From Candidatus Methylomirabilota bacterium (GTDB lineage Bacteria; Methylomirabilota; Methylomirabilia; Methylomirabilales; 2-02-FULL-66-22): a stretch of DNA of 35,765 nucleotides. The notes beneath the pieces were generated by a model, which ran no database searches, was not told where the DNA came from, and worked only from the letters and a program-made list of their open reading frames with translations. Position 1 is the stretch's first letter. Each line of letters starts with the position of its first letter. The stretch lies in assembly GCA_016209735.1 (NCBI GenBank), contig JACQVN010000011.1, forward strand, positions 1 to 35,765, read 5' to 3'. Made by a program: the position numbers and the translations under genes. Shown here in pieces: positions 23,601-31,599 of the stretch.

Positions 23601-24636
23601 AGGTGGTTCTTCCGCGTAGCGCCTGCAACTGCTTCAGGCGAGCCTCCAACTCCATGTTGGCGCGGCCCAGGCGGGCGTTGGCCAGCTTGACCTCCTCCAT
23701 GGTGGCCACCAGCTGCTCGAAGAGCTTGGTGGTGGCGAAGGAGAGGGACACCAGGCAAGAGAAAACGATGAAGAGTGCCAGGTCGTACGCGTCGAACGGC
23801 TCTTCGGTGACCTTGTTGTTGGCGTTCATCACCCCGATGACCTTGCCGTTCACCTTCAGCGGCACGCACATCAGGGAGTTGGTGCGGTAGCGGGGATTCC
23901 GCTCCTTCTTGGCGAAGTTGGGATCCACCGCGAGGTCCCGGATGAGCAGGGGCTCGCCGCTCTGCGCCACCCGGCCCGAGATGCCCTGCCCCAAGGGACA
24001 CGAGGCATTGCGCAGGACTTCCGGATCGAGCCCTTTGGCTTGCACCACCCGCAGGATCCCTTCCGACTCCACCAGGAGCATCAGCGAGACGATCTCCACT
24101 CCCAGGACCTCGGCGATGAGGTCGATGGCCTTCTGGTAGAGCCCGGCGTTGTCCTTGAGGAACTCGCCCAGAATATCCCAGCGGATCAGGTTGCTGAGCT
24201 CCAGGGCGCCGTTCCGCAACCGCTCGAGCTGGTCCAGCCGCTGGGGCTGCTGGGGCACGGTTTGCCGCGCCTGCGCGATGGCGCCGGCCAGGACGCGGAT
24301 CAACTCGTCGAAGTTCAGCGGCTTTCGCAGAAAGTCGGCAGCCCCCAGCCGCATGGCCTGCACCCCGGAGAGGAAGGAGGCCCGCCCGCTCACCACGACC
24401 ACCGGGGTGGTGGGATGGTCCTTGCGGAGGCGCGGAAGAAGCTCCATGCCGTCCATGTCGGGCATGACCACGTCCATGATCATGGCGTCCACGGACCGCT
24501 TGCTCAGGACCTCCAGGGCCTGCGTGGCATTCTCCGCCACCAGCACCGCGAACCCCGACTTCTGCAGCTCGTCTCGCACCAGCGTCAGGAACAGCCGCTC
24601 GTCGTCGATTACCAGCACGGTATCCATCGTGGTCAT
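23599..24636 (-). CDS. Response regulator with REC and GAF domains
   Basis: 345 residues. REC domain at about 5-122: acidic pair Asp11-Asp12, phosphoacceptor Asp55 (IMDVVMPDMDG), the Ser of VVVVSG and the Lys of LRKPLNF. A GAF domain follows at about 165-310 (SCPLGQGISGRVAQSGEPLL, SLMCVPLKVNGKVIGVMNANN), and the protein ends in a coiled-coil (320-342). There is no DNA-binding or enzymatic output domain, so it probably signals by protein contacts or binds a small ligand through GAF. A Met three codons downstream (24627) is an alternative start. No sensor kinase is nearby. It lies between hslU and the lipid module on the hslU strand. Its stop is formed by hairpin copy 5. Confidence 0.9.
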   Translation of the reverse strand: MTTMDTVLVIDDERLFLTLVRDELQKSGFAVLVAENATQALEVLSKRSVDAMIMDVVMPDMDGMELLPRLRKDHPTTPVVVVSGRASFLSGVQAMRLGAADFLRKPLNFDELIRVLAGAIAQARQTVPQQPQRLDQLERLRNGALELSNLIRWDILGEFLKDNAGLYQKAIDLIAEVLGVEIVSLMLLVESEGILRVVQAKGLDPEVLRNASCPLGQGISGRVAQSGEPLLIRDLAVDPNFAKKERNPRYRTNSLMCVPLKVNGKVIGVMNANNKVTEEPFDAYDLALFIVFSCLVSLSFATTKLFEQLVATMEEVKLANARLGRANMELEARLKQLQALRGRTT

Positions 24637-24661
24637 GCCTCGCAGGCTGGAGAGACCGCCC

Positions 24662-24704
24662 AGCCCGCATTATTCGCGAGCGCAGCTCGCGAATAATGCG
24701 GGCG
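24662..24704. repeat. AGCCCG hairpin, copy 6
   Basis: AGCCCGCATTATTCGCGAGC with a matching right arm (19 of 20 pairs; the last base is G not T), loop of 3, just upstream of the response-regulator gene. Confidence 0.8.
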
Positions 24705-24743
24705 TAACAGAAACCCTCGTGGTTAGCACCACAAGACGGATCA

Positions 24744-24882
24744 GGCGTCGGTGTGGCATCTCGACACCGCAGCCATCCTGGCAGGCGGCTACCCGGTGCG
24801 TCCACCCCCATGGGTTGTCCCGCCGCAGGCGGGATTGGTCAGTGGTCAGGGAAGCCCGGATTCTTCGCGAAGAATCCGGGCT
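24744..24882 (+). repeat. Composite repeat, copy 2
   Basis: GGCGTCGGTGTGGCATCTCG, CCATCCTGGC, CCCGCCGCAGGCGGGA, GTCAGTGGTCA then the AGCCCG hairpin. Same order as 14619-14790 with an internal deletion in this copy, and in direct orientation to it. Confidence 0.65.
24853..24882. repeat. AGCCCG hairpin, copy 7 (at hslU stop)
   Basis: A 30-base perfect palindrome with 15-base halves (AGCCCGGATTCTTCG and its complement), no loop. The right edge makes the hslU stop TAG (24883-24881). Confidence 0.85.
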
Positions 24883-26221
24883 ACAGGATGTACCGGCTGA
24901 GATCCTGATCCTTTACGATGTCCGCCAGTCGCTTGTGCACTTCCTCGGCCGTCAATTCGACGCGCACGCCGTGCATGTGGGGAGCCTCGAAGGAGATCTC
25001 TTCCAGAAGCCGCTCCAGGATGGTGTAGAGCCGGCGGGCTCCGATATTCTCCGTGCTCTGATTGACTGTCGTGGCGATGGCCGCGATCTCTTCCACGGCC
25101 CCGGGGGTGAAGGACAGCTCCACCTCTTCTGTCGCCAGGAGAGCGCTGTACTGTTTGGTCAGGGCGTTCTCCGGCTCGGTCAGGATGCGGACAAAGTCCG
25201 CTTTGGTCAGGCTGTGCAGCTCGACCCTGAGCGGGAAGCGTCCCTGCAGCTCGGGGATGAGATCCGCAGGCTTGGCCACGTGAAAGGCTCCGGCGGCGAT
25301 GAACAGGATGTGGTCGGTACGCACCAGGCCATACTTGGTGCTGACCGTCGAGCCTTCCACGATGGGCAGGAGGTCCCGCTGCACCCCCTCGCGGGAGACG
25401 TCCGGGCCGTGCGTCCCCTCCCGGCCGGCCACCTTGTCCAGCTCGTCGAGAAAGACGATCCCCGAATTCTCCACCCGGGCAATGGCCTCGCCCACGATCT
25501 CGTCCTTCTCGATCAGCCGCTCCGCTTCCTCCTGCGTCAGGAGGCGCCGCGCCTCGTGGATCTTCACCTTGCGCCGCTTGGTGCGGGGCGGGAGGATGTT
25601 CCCCAGCATCTCCTTCAAGTTCTCCTGCATCTCCTCCAGGCCGTGCGCCTGGCCGCCCATCAGGTCGATCATGGGCAGGCCCTTCTGGGCGATCTCCACC
25701 TCCACCACGCGATCTTCCAGGGCCCCCTCGCGCAGCCGCTGGCGCAGCTTCTCCCGGGTCTCCTGGGCCGTGCCGGCCTCCGCGGCGCCGTGGCCGAACC
25801 CCCGGGCCGGGGGCAGCAAGAGGTCCAGCAACCGCTCTTCCGCCAGCTCCTTGGCCCGCGCCTCCACCTGGCGGGTTTTCTCGCCGCGGACCGCGTTCAC
25901 CGCCAGCTCGACCAGGTCGCGGATCATGGACTCCACATCCCGGCCGACGTACCCCACCTCGGTGTACTTGGAGGCTTCGACCTTGATGAAGGGGGCCTCG
26001 GCCAGCCGGGCTAATCGCCTGGCGATCTCGGTCTTGCCGACCCCCGTCGGCCCGATCATGATGATATTTTTGGGTGCGACCTCGTCCCGGAGCCCCTCCG
26101 GCAGCCGCTGGCGCCGCCAGCGGTTCCTGAGGGCAATGGCCACCGCCCGCTTCGCCTGCCCCTGGCCGATGATGAATTTGTCTAGCTCCGCCACGATCTG
26201 GCGGGGTGTCAGTCGATCCAT
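24881..26221 (-). CDS. hslU: HslU, ATPase of the HslVU protease
   Basis: AAA+ unfoldase that feeds substrates into HslV; cytosolic hexamer. 446 residues from the ATG at 26221 (an upstream extension of 14 codons does not match the family). Walker A GPTGVGKT (57-64), pore loop GYVGRD (90-95), the inserted I-domain at about 110-230, Walker [11 protein letters not shown], and the C-terminal RYIL that docks into HslV. The native C-terminus is intact even though the stop codon sits in a hairpin repeat. hslV lies 121 bases upstream on the same strand; the gap carries GCACAAGA-type inverted words. Confidence 0.96.
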   Translation of the reverse strand: MDRLTPRQIVAELDKFIIGQGQAKRAVAIALRNRWRRQRLPEGLRDEVAPKNIIMIGPTGVGKTEIARRLARLAEAPFIKVEASKYTEVGYVGRDVESMIRDLVELAVNAVRGEKTRQVEARAKELAEERLLDLLLPPARGFGHGAAEAGTAQETREKLRQRLREGALEDRVVEVEIAQKGLPMIDLMGGQAHGLEEMQENLKEMLGNILPPRTKRRKVKIHEARRLLTQEEAERLIEKDEIVGEAIARVENSGIVFLDELDKVAGREGTHGPDVSREGVQRDLLPIVEGSTVSTKYGLVRTDHILFIAAGAFHVAKPADLIPELQGRFPLRVELHSLTKADFVRILTEPENALTKQYSALLATEEVELSFTPGAVEEIAAIATTVNQSTENIGARRLYTILERLLEEISFEAPHMHGVRVELTAEEVHKRLADIVKDQDLSRYIL

Positions 26222-26342
26222 AGCCACACCGATTTCCCGACCCTTAGCCACAAAGAGGCACAAGAAGGAGCCATAGCGGAGATGCGCGCACTTTCCGGCT
26301 CTTGCCCCTTGTGCATCTTGTGCGTCTTGTGGCCAGCATTAT

Positions 26343-26897
26343 TCACAGCTCTTCAAGCGTAATCTGCTCGTTGGTGTACACGCAGAGCGACGCGGCGATC
26401 CGCATCGCCTCCTGCGCAATCTCCCGGGCCGAGAGCTGGGAGTGGCCGACCAGGGCGCGCGCCGCCGCGGCCGCGTAGCCGCCCCCCGACCCGATGCCGA
26501 TGATCCCGTCGTCCGGCTCGATGATGTCCCCCGTCCCGGAGAGGATCAGGGAATGCTCGCCATCCGCCACGGCCATGAGTGCCTCCAGGCGGCGCAGGGC
26601 GCGGTCGGTCCGCCAGTCCTTGGCCAGCTCCACCGCGGCCCGGGGGAGGTTGCCGGAGAACTCCTCCAGTTTGGCCTCGAAGCGGGCGAAGAGGGCGAAG
26701 GCGTCCGCCGCCGATCCGGCAAAACCCGCCAGCACCCGGTCGCCCGCCATCCGCCGCACCTTCCGGGCCGTGTGCTTCATGATCCGGTCGCCCAAGGACA
26801 CCTGGCCGTCCCCGGCCATGGCCACGCGCCCTTGATGCCGCACCGCCAGGATGGTGGTGCTGTGGATGCGGGGACCTGTCGCGCGCGTCAGCCGCAT
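26343..26897 (-). CDS. hslV: HslV, peptidase of the HslVU protease
   Basis: Threonine peptidase of the proteasome beta-subunit fold. 184 residues from the ATG at 26897, which has GGGAG 5 bases upstream; a GTG four codons earlier is possible. The mature N-terminal threonine is Thr14 ([13 protein letters not shown]), so a pro-peptide of about 13 residues is removed, longer than the common 1-8. [14 protein letters not shown] and GFAGSAADA match the family. It is between xerC and hslU on the same strand, a conserved trio in many bacteria. Confidence 0.95.
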   Translation of the reverse strand: MRLTRATGPRIHSTTILAVRHQGRVAMAGDGQVSLGDRIMKHTARKVRRMAGDRVLAGFAGSAADAFALFARFEAKLEEFSGNLPRAAVELAKDWRTDRALRRLEALMAVADGEHSLILSGTGDIIEPDDGIIGIGSGGGYAAAAARALVGHSQLSAREIAQEAMRIAASLCVYTNEQITLEEL

Positions 26898-26969
26898 GTC
26901 GTCTCCCACGCATCGTCCGGATGATTCACGAACGAACTGTGCATTCTCCGGGTCCGATGACCAGGCGCC

Positions 26970-27974
26970 TCATCCCCCTCCCGACCCCGGCAGCCTGGCG
27001 CGGGGATGGGCGTGATCGTAGACCGAGAGGACCTGATCCAGCCCCACGTGCGTGTAGCGCTGCGTGGTCCGAAGATGAGCGTGGCCCAGCAGTTCCTGGA
27101 TGGCCCGCAGATCCGCCCCCGCCCGGAGCAGATGTGTCGCAAAGCTGTGACGCAGTCCGTGCGCGGTGATCTTCTTTCCCAGACCGCTCGCCATGAGGTA
27201 GCGGAGGACCATCTGTCCAACGCTCCGGGTCGTGATCCGCCCCCCGCGATGGTTCAGGAACACCGCTCCGGCCGTGGCGGCATCGGCTGCGCGGGCACTG
27301 CCTGCGTCGGTCCGGGATCCGCCGGCCGCCCCCACCAGTCCGCCGCGAACGGCCAGGTAGGCCTGGAGCACCTGACATGCCGGTCGGCCCGCGGGCACGA
27401 TCCTTTCCTTCCGGCCCTTGCCGCGCACACGGATCAGGCCCTCGACCAGGTCCACGTCCGCGAGATTCAGCCCCGTCAGCTCCCCGATCCGCAGTCCCGA
27501 CGCATAGAAAAGCTCCAGCATGGCGCGATCCCGCGCCACCAGGATTGCCCTCGATCCCTCCGGCTCCTTGCCGTGCCTCCCCGCAATCGACGACGGCGCC
27601 GCCAGGAGCTGGAAGACCTCGTCCACGGAGAGGTGGCGCGCCGTCCGGACGGGAATGCGCGGCGCCTGGACCAGGGCGGCGGGATTCACCGACACCCGCC
27701 CCTGCCGTGACAGAAAGCGGAAGAAGGATCGGAGCGCCGCCAGCTTCCGCGCAATGCTGGCCCGCGAGAGGCCGGCCGCCGCGAGCCGCGCCAGGAAACC
27801 CCGGATGGCCAGATGGTCGATCGCCGCTGGAGCCGGTCCGAGGCCCGGAGCGTTCCTTTCACGAAGATAGGCCAGGAACTGATCGAGGTCCACCCGGTAA
27901 TTTCGCAGGGTGTACACCGAGGCATCCCGCTCGGCCCGGAGGTACCTGAGGTAGTCCTCGATGGCCGTCTGCAC
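26970..27974 (-). CDS. xerC: Tyrosine recombinase XerC
   Basis: Resolves chromosome dimers at dif together with XerD. 334 residues, about 35 longer than usual. N-terminal SAM-like core-binding domain at about 1-90. Catalytic residues: Arg in SGLRIGE, Lys in GKGRKERIVP, HGLRHSFATH (His, Arg), LGHAHLRTTQ and the nucleophile in RYTHV. The extra length is an Ala/Gly-rich insert (GGLVGAAGGSRTDAGSARAA and following) between the Lys strand and AVFLNHRGGR. The start is GTG with a GGGGGGAG site just upstream. First gene of xerC-hslV-hslU here. Confidence 0.93.
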   Translation of the reverse strand: MQTAIEDYLRYLRAERDASVYTLRNYRVDLDQFLAYLRERNAPGLGPAPAAIDHLAIRGFLARLAAAGLSRASIARKLAALRSFFRFLSRQGRVSVNPAALVQAPRIPVRTARHLSVDEVFQLLAAPSSIAGRHGKEPEGSRAILVARDRAMLELFYASGLRIGELTGLNLADVDLVEGLIRVRGKGRKERIVPAGRPACQVLQAYLAVRGGLVGAAGGSRTDAGSARAADAATAGAVFLNHRGGRITTRSVGQMVLRYLMASGLGKKITAHGLRHSFATHLLRAGADLRAIQELLGHAHLRTTQRYTHVGLDQVLSVYDHAHPRARLPGSGGG

Positions 27975-28290
27975 ACTCCCCCCCTCGCGCCCACCGCTCC
28001 GCCTCCGCCGAGGAATTCTGGATCGCGGCGCGCTGCTATCTGCGCGCGAAATCTACGCCGGAATGGCCCAAATATCAAGCAGAAATGGTCCTGGAGGCCG
28101 CTGCTCGGAGGATACTGAAAGCTGACGGTACGGCAGTACGACGGTTCGAGCGTTCGGGGGTTCGAGGGTTCGCACGTTCAATGTTTATTTTCGCATGTTC
28201 ACGATTCACCGAGAGCCGTTCAACATTCAATGCAGCATTAGAAGACGCCTGCACTTTTCGCAGTTATTATTCGCTGCCGTCCTGAAGTGC
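27975..28290. other. Intergenic region with octamer array
   Basis: No gene seen. The right half (28125-28240) is an octamer-periodic array; the left part shows no structure I can name. Confidence 0.5.
28125..28240 (+). repeat. Octamer-periodic array 2
   Basis: 8-base units such as GGTACGGC, AGTACGAC, GGTTCGAG, CGTTCGGG, GGTTCGAG, GGTTCGCA in strict register, grading into heptamer-like CACGTTCAATG and GTTCACGATTCACC words. Confidence 0.7.
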
Positions 28291-28644
28291 TCACCCCTTG
28301 GACTTTCTTGTGTGGTAGGGGGCGAGCGATTCCGCCGCGCGGTGCGTCGCCGCTGGTTCCTCGGGCTCGATTACCACCCGGACCCGAGCACGCAATTCCT
28401 GCGCCACGCGGCGCAGCATTCTCAGGGAGTGACCCTCGTAGTCGGGCGACTCCAGTCGACTGATCTGTTGCTGCGAGGTCCTGATCCGCTTCGCCAATTC
28501 TCTCTGGGAGAGTCCGGCCTGCTGACGGAGTGCGGCAATCTGCAGAGCTACGTCCCAGGCCTGCCCCGCCCACTGGAACCGGCGGACAAACGCCGGGTCC
28601 TTCAATTGCTCACTTAGGTATCGGTCGAAGTTCGTGTGCTTCAT
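28291..28644 (-). CDS. higA: XRE-family antitoxin of a HigBA-type pair
   Basis: 117 residues from the ATG at 28644, which overlaps the toxin stop as ATGA. XRE helix-turn-helix at about 40-95: LRQQAGLSQRELAKRIRTSQ and QQISRLESPDY. The C-terminal part (LRMLRRVAQELRARVRVVIEP) is typical of HigA-like antitoxins. Toxin-first order is the HigBA arrangement. It represses its own promoter in known systems; here no clear operator was found beyond a short CAATATTG palindrome upstream of the toxin. Confidence 0.8.
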   Translation of the reverse strand: MKHTNFDRYLSEQLKDPAFVRRFQWAGQAWDVALQIAALRQQAGLSQRELAKRIRTSQQQISRLESPDYEGHSLRMLRRVAQELRARVRVVIEPEEPAATHRAAESLAPYHTRKSKG

Positions 28645-29000
28645 GACTGCACCCTGCTCTGCCAATCGCGCATCCGCTCGCGCGCCGTTCTCATGTCGCG
28701 GGCTGGAATAGCACCGCCTTTGTTCCGGATTCCGTGCACGACGACAATCCTGCGACCTTTCATGAAGAACCAGAACACCCGGGTGTTGAGCTTGCCGACG
28801 TGCCGCAATTCGAAAAGCCCGTCAGCCAGCCCCTTCGAGAGCGGCTCGCGGTGGTACTTCCGGCTCCGCAACCTCGCGAGACCAGCCAGCACGGCTGCGA
28901 AGTCATTCGGATCGCTCGCCTTGAGCTCATCGAGAAACTCGCGCACCGGACACTTTCCGGCAACTGTTTCGTAGAACTCTACTGTAAATTCCATGCTCAT
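28641..29000 (-). CDS. higB: HigB/RelE-like toxin (phage Gp49-like family)
   Basis: 119 residues: FTVEFYETVAGKCPVREFLD, a conserved LARLRSRKYHREPLSKGLADGLFELR core and the strand VFWFFMKGRRIVVVHGIRNKGG. This is the Gp49-like branch of the RelE superfamily, whose members cut mRNA on the ribosome. Start ATG at 29000 or two codons later (28994); both lack a strong ribosome site. Directly coupled to the antitoxin downstream. Length is normal, no damage seen. Confidence 0.82.
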   Translation of the reverse strand: MSMEFTVEFYETVAGKCPVREFLDELKASDPNDFAAVLAGLARLRSRKYHREPLSKGLADGLFELRHVGKLNTRVFWFFMKGRRIVVVHGIRNKGGAIPARDMRTARERMRDWQSRVQS

Positions 29001-29112
29001 GCAACACCAATATTGATGTCATCCGCCGAGAGCAGCAGGTTCGCCCCGATCACACAGCAGCACCCCCGCACACCTTGATTTTCAACGCAGGCGTACCGCT
29101 GGGCCATATGGC

Positions 29113-29427
29113 TCAAGCGGGCTTCCGCCAGCAGCGCTCCAGCCTGTCGTTCCATTCCGGCGCGGCGTCGTGCAGGACGCTGGGCAGCGCTTCGACGGAC
29201 TGGCCTGCAATTCTCGTGACCCCCAGCTTGTGCAAAGCCTTCCGCAATGTGCTGACCGCCTCGCCGGCCATCTCGGCGGGGGCATCGGGCGCCCATCCCA
29301 GACAGCCTTCGCTATCATCGCGCCGCAGGCGATAGAGCCCCAGGACAACGCCCGCGCAGGTCGCCAGGGCGGCATCTGGCTGTCCCGCGTCTACCCGTCG
29401 CGGAATGTCCTCAATTTGGGGCATCAC
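29113..29427 (-). CDS. Conserved small protein next to a LexA-HTH gene, function unknown
   Basis: 104 residues, acidic and alanine-rich, predicted helical (DAGQPDAALATCAGVVLGLY, then EAVSTLRKALHKLGVTRI). No motif I recognise. It overlaps the end of the LexA-HTH gene upstream by 17 bases, so the two are probably co-translated and act together. It could be a toxin-like or partner protein, but nothing in the sequence proves that. Confidence 0.5.
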   Translation of the reverse strand: MMPQIEDIPRRVDAGQPDAALATCAGVVLGLYRLRRDDSEGCLGWAPDAPAEMAGEAVSTLRKALHKLGVTRIAGQSVEALPSVLHDAAPEWNDRLERCWRKPA

Positions 29428-30022
29428 GGCTTCCGATCAACTCCCAGGCGGCTTCGCCTGGCTCCACATACCCATACGAATGGGAGCCGGCACGGGAGCT
29501 GAGGTCATCGAAATCGAGGGAGCGGACGGCGTCTTCCGTTTCTTGCGCGATGTCTTCCGTCACCACGTCGCCGATGAAGGCTGCAGCCAGCGTCTCGGCT
29601 TCCGCCACCAACTCAGGGTGCTTCCCCAAGAGGGAGCGAAACCGCGCGGCCGCCTCTCCATCTTTGAGCTGCTGCAAAGGGGAAGTGCTCTCGACTCGTT
29701 TCGCCCTCTGCTTTCCTGTGGTCCCCATCTTACGTCCTCCAGCTTCTCCCTTCGTGCGGCCCTCCTGCGGGGATGCTGCTGGTGACGTCAGTTCGGGCAA
29801 CTTCCCGGACTGCACGAGGACCCGGAGGGAACGCGGCATGCCGGGCGTTCTAGCCAGAAGTCCCTTGGCCTCCAGATTCAAGATCATCTGATGGACCGTC
29901 GGCGGGGAGACCCGAAAGAACCGCTGAATATCGGCCTCGGCAGGCGGCTGCCCGTTCACCTGGGTGTAGTGGTGAATAAACGCCAGATACTGCCCCTGCT
30001 TGGGAGTATACGCGGCTTCCAT
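29411..30022 (-). CDS. LexA-type HTH protein fused to an uncharacterised C-terminal domain
   Basis: 203 residues. Residues 5-70 match the LexA DNA-binding winged helix (YTPKQGQYLAFIHHYTQVNG, PAEADIQRFFRVSPPTVHQM, LARTPGMPRSLRVLV). A linker rich in Gly/Lys/Thr follows (about 75-115). The C-terminal part (about 118-203) has HPELVAEAETLAAAFIG, TEDAVRSLDFDDL and SYGYVEPGEAAWELI, a block I have seen as a stand-alone family of unknown function. There is no LexA peptidase (no Ser/Lys dyad), so it is not an SOS repressor. AAAGGA lies about 10 bases before the ATG. Overlaps the next gene. Confidence 0.7.
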   Translation of the reverse strand: MEAAYTPKQGQYLAFIHHYTQVNGQPPAEADIQRFFRVSPPTVHQMILNLEAKGLLARTPGMPRSLRVLVQSGKLPELTSPAASPQEGRTKGEAGGRKMGTTGKQRAKRVESTSPLQQLKDGEAAARFRSLLGKHPELVAEAETLAAAFIGDVVTEDIAQETEDAVRSLDFDDLSSRAGSHSYGYVEPGEAAWELIGSRDAPN

Positions 30023-30190
30023 GTGGCGTTATTCCTTTCTGGCGCTTCCTCGGTGGTCATCGCAAAGGATGGGAGAGTATATCGGCTAGGAAAGCCAGGT
30101 GCCGCAGAGCCATCGTCACGACGTGTTCCAAGCAGTTCGGATGCCGGTCTCGAAGTCGCGCCGGCGCGAGCGCGCGCCGCCGTCGGTTCT

Positions 30191-30373
30191 TTACCGCGAG
30201 CGTGCCCGTCGTTTCCATTCCTTTGTCAGGTCCACGATGCGACCGTTCTTGAGAACGTACACCGGCGTGCCGGTCTTGCGCCCGATCTCGCGCGCACGCC
30301 GAGCTGCCCGCCGCAAGGCCGCATCCTCGGCAAGGATGTCCGGGTCCTTCGACTGGTGAACCTGCCGTGTCAT
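30191..30373 (-). CDS. Small basic protein, possibly antitoxin-like
   Basis: 60 residues: an acidic-basic helix (DPDILAEDAALRRAARRARE) and the ending GTPVYVLKNGRIVDLTKEWK. A GGAG site lies 7 bases before the ATG, which supports expression. The VYVLKNGRIVDL strand is common in tiny conserved proteins of TA-rich regions. No partner frame survives downstream (30057-30190). Confidence 0.5.
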   Translation of the reverse strand: MTRQVHQSKDPDILAEDAALRRAARRAREIGRKTGTPVYVLKNGRIVDLTKEWKRRARSR

Positions 30374-30450
30374 GGGTTGTCTCCTGGCGCACTGTCTCTA
30401 CCTCGACTCTCCTGGGGCGGTGCTAAAGCGAGCCGAAAACTCGTCCGCCT

Positions 30451-31599
30451 TCAGAGCGCTCCCGCAAATGCTCTGTCGAGGATGGAGGGCAGCAGGGCGT
30501 CGAGTTTGGCGGTGGTTTCGGCTTGGAGGCGCTTCAGTGCGTCCACCCGCTCCCGAACGATGCGTAGCTTCTCCTGAGTCGGGCGTGACGGAAGCGGCAT
30601 TTGATAGTTCAGAAAATCCTCCGGATTCAAACGACGTCGACGGACGTTCGTGCCAGTACTTGTCCCAGCGAGGTCAGGCCAAACTGAGGGTGTCCGAAAG
30701 TAGGTGTCCAAGACCTCCGGAAGGACTTTGTCATCCAACACTTCGAAGACCGGAAACTCTGTCGAAACAACGCATCCGTCACACTCAGGGGGAGCGACTG
30801 CGAGAGCACCTTCCCACGCCATCAGCTTCGGATAGATGAAGTTGCCAGCCTTGAGCCGGGTGAGACGCGGGTAGGCAAAATCCATTCCGGTCTTTGCCTC
30901 CGCGCGAAATACGCCACGACCGAAGCAGTAAACGCCTGCAAATTGATATTTCTCGCTGGGACTAACTGTAACGTCGGTCGGACGTAGCCGCACCAATTCG
31001 CGCACCGGGGTCAGCCTCGAGTCTTGATCCTGGGTTATCATCGCTCTGCACACTGCCTCGCCCTCCTCGACGGCTTGCTGGCGGAGGGTGCGGGCCTCTT
31101 CGATTCTGGCGGCCAACTCCTCAATCCGCGTCACGATCCGCCGCTGCTCCGCCAACGGCGGAAGGGGGATTTCGATTTCCAGGAAGCGTTCAGGTCGTAT
31201 CCGGTTCTTACCGCTCGTCCCTTGGGACTTTTCATCGCACTGTGCCCACAGGCCTCGCGTCTTGGTGAGCCAATGAAACCAGCGTGGCTCCAGGTGAGAA
31301 CGAATTGGCGCAAACATCGGGAACTCGCCGGACCCGAAACATCCGGCCAGCGAATCTGGCACAACCGCCATGCTGCCGTTCCGCGCCCAAATCTTGTTGA
31401 CAATCACATCGCCAGCGGCTACTCGAAACAACTGGATATACTTGGTTGCACCACCATCAATCGGTTCACGCTCGTAGGCACCCTCGCCCCACAGCTTCAC
31501 GCCGATCTGGCGGTAGCTTGTGCCGGGGATCGGTGTCTCGCCACGCTCGACTGGTCTCACCACCTCTCCCAGTTTCACTCTTGGCCATGGACTGTTCAT
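30451..31599 (-). CDS. hsdS: Type I restriction-modification specificity subunit
   Basis: DNA-recognition subunit, 382 residues. Two target-recognition domains (about 1-150 and 200-335), each followed by a conserved helical spacer: PLPPLAEQRRIVTRIEELAA (146-165 region) and RPTQEKLRIVRERVDALKRL near the end, closing with LLPSILDRAFAGAL. The frame is full length. It overlaps the RhuM-Fic gene as ATGA. Its partners HsdM and HsdR are reduced to a fused stub upstream, so it has no methyltransferase or motor to work with here, unless they are encoded elsewhere. Confidence 0.88.
   Translation of the reverse strand: MNSPWPRVKLGEVVRPVERGETPIPGTSYRQIGVKLWGEGAYEREPIDGGATKYIQLFRVAAGDVIVNKIWARNGSMAVVPDSLAGCFGSGEFPMFAPIRSHLEPRWFHWLTKTRGLWAQCDEKSQGTSGKNRIRPERFLEIEIPLPPLAEQRRIVTRIEELAARIEEARTLRQQAVEEGEAVCRAMITQDQDSRLTPVRELVRLRPTDVTVSPSEKYQFAGVYCFGRGVFRAEAKTGMDFAYPRLTRLKAGNFIYPKLMAWEGALAVAPPECDGCVVSTEFPVFEVLDDKVLPEVLDTYFRTPSVWPDLAGTSTGTNVRRRRLNPEDFLNYQMPLPSRPTQEKLRIVRERVDALKRLQAETTAKLDALLPSILDRAFAGAL

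Noticed and set aside
23376-23690. Plus-strand frame across the MITE-like element end (MSSLGESGLF...)
   Set aside because: It begins inside the repeat, has no ribosome site and runs antisense into the response-regulator gene.
29411-30022. LexA SOS repressor
   Set aside because: Only the DNA-binding domain matches; there is no cleavage site or Ser/Lys peptidase.
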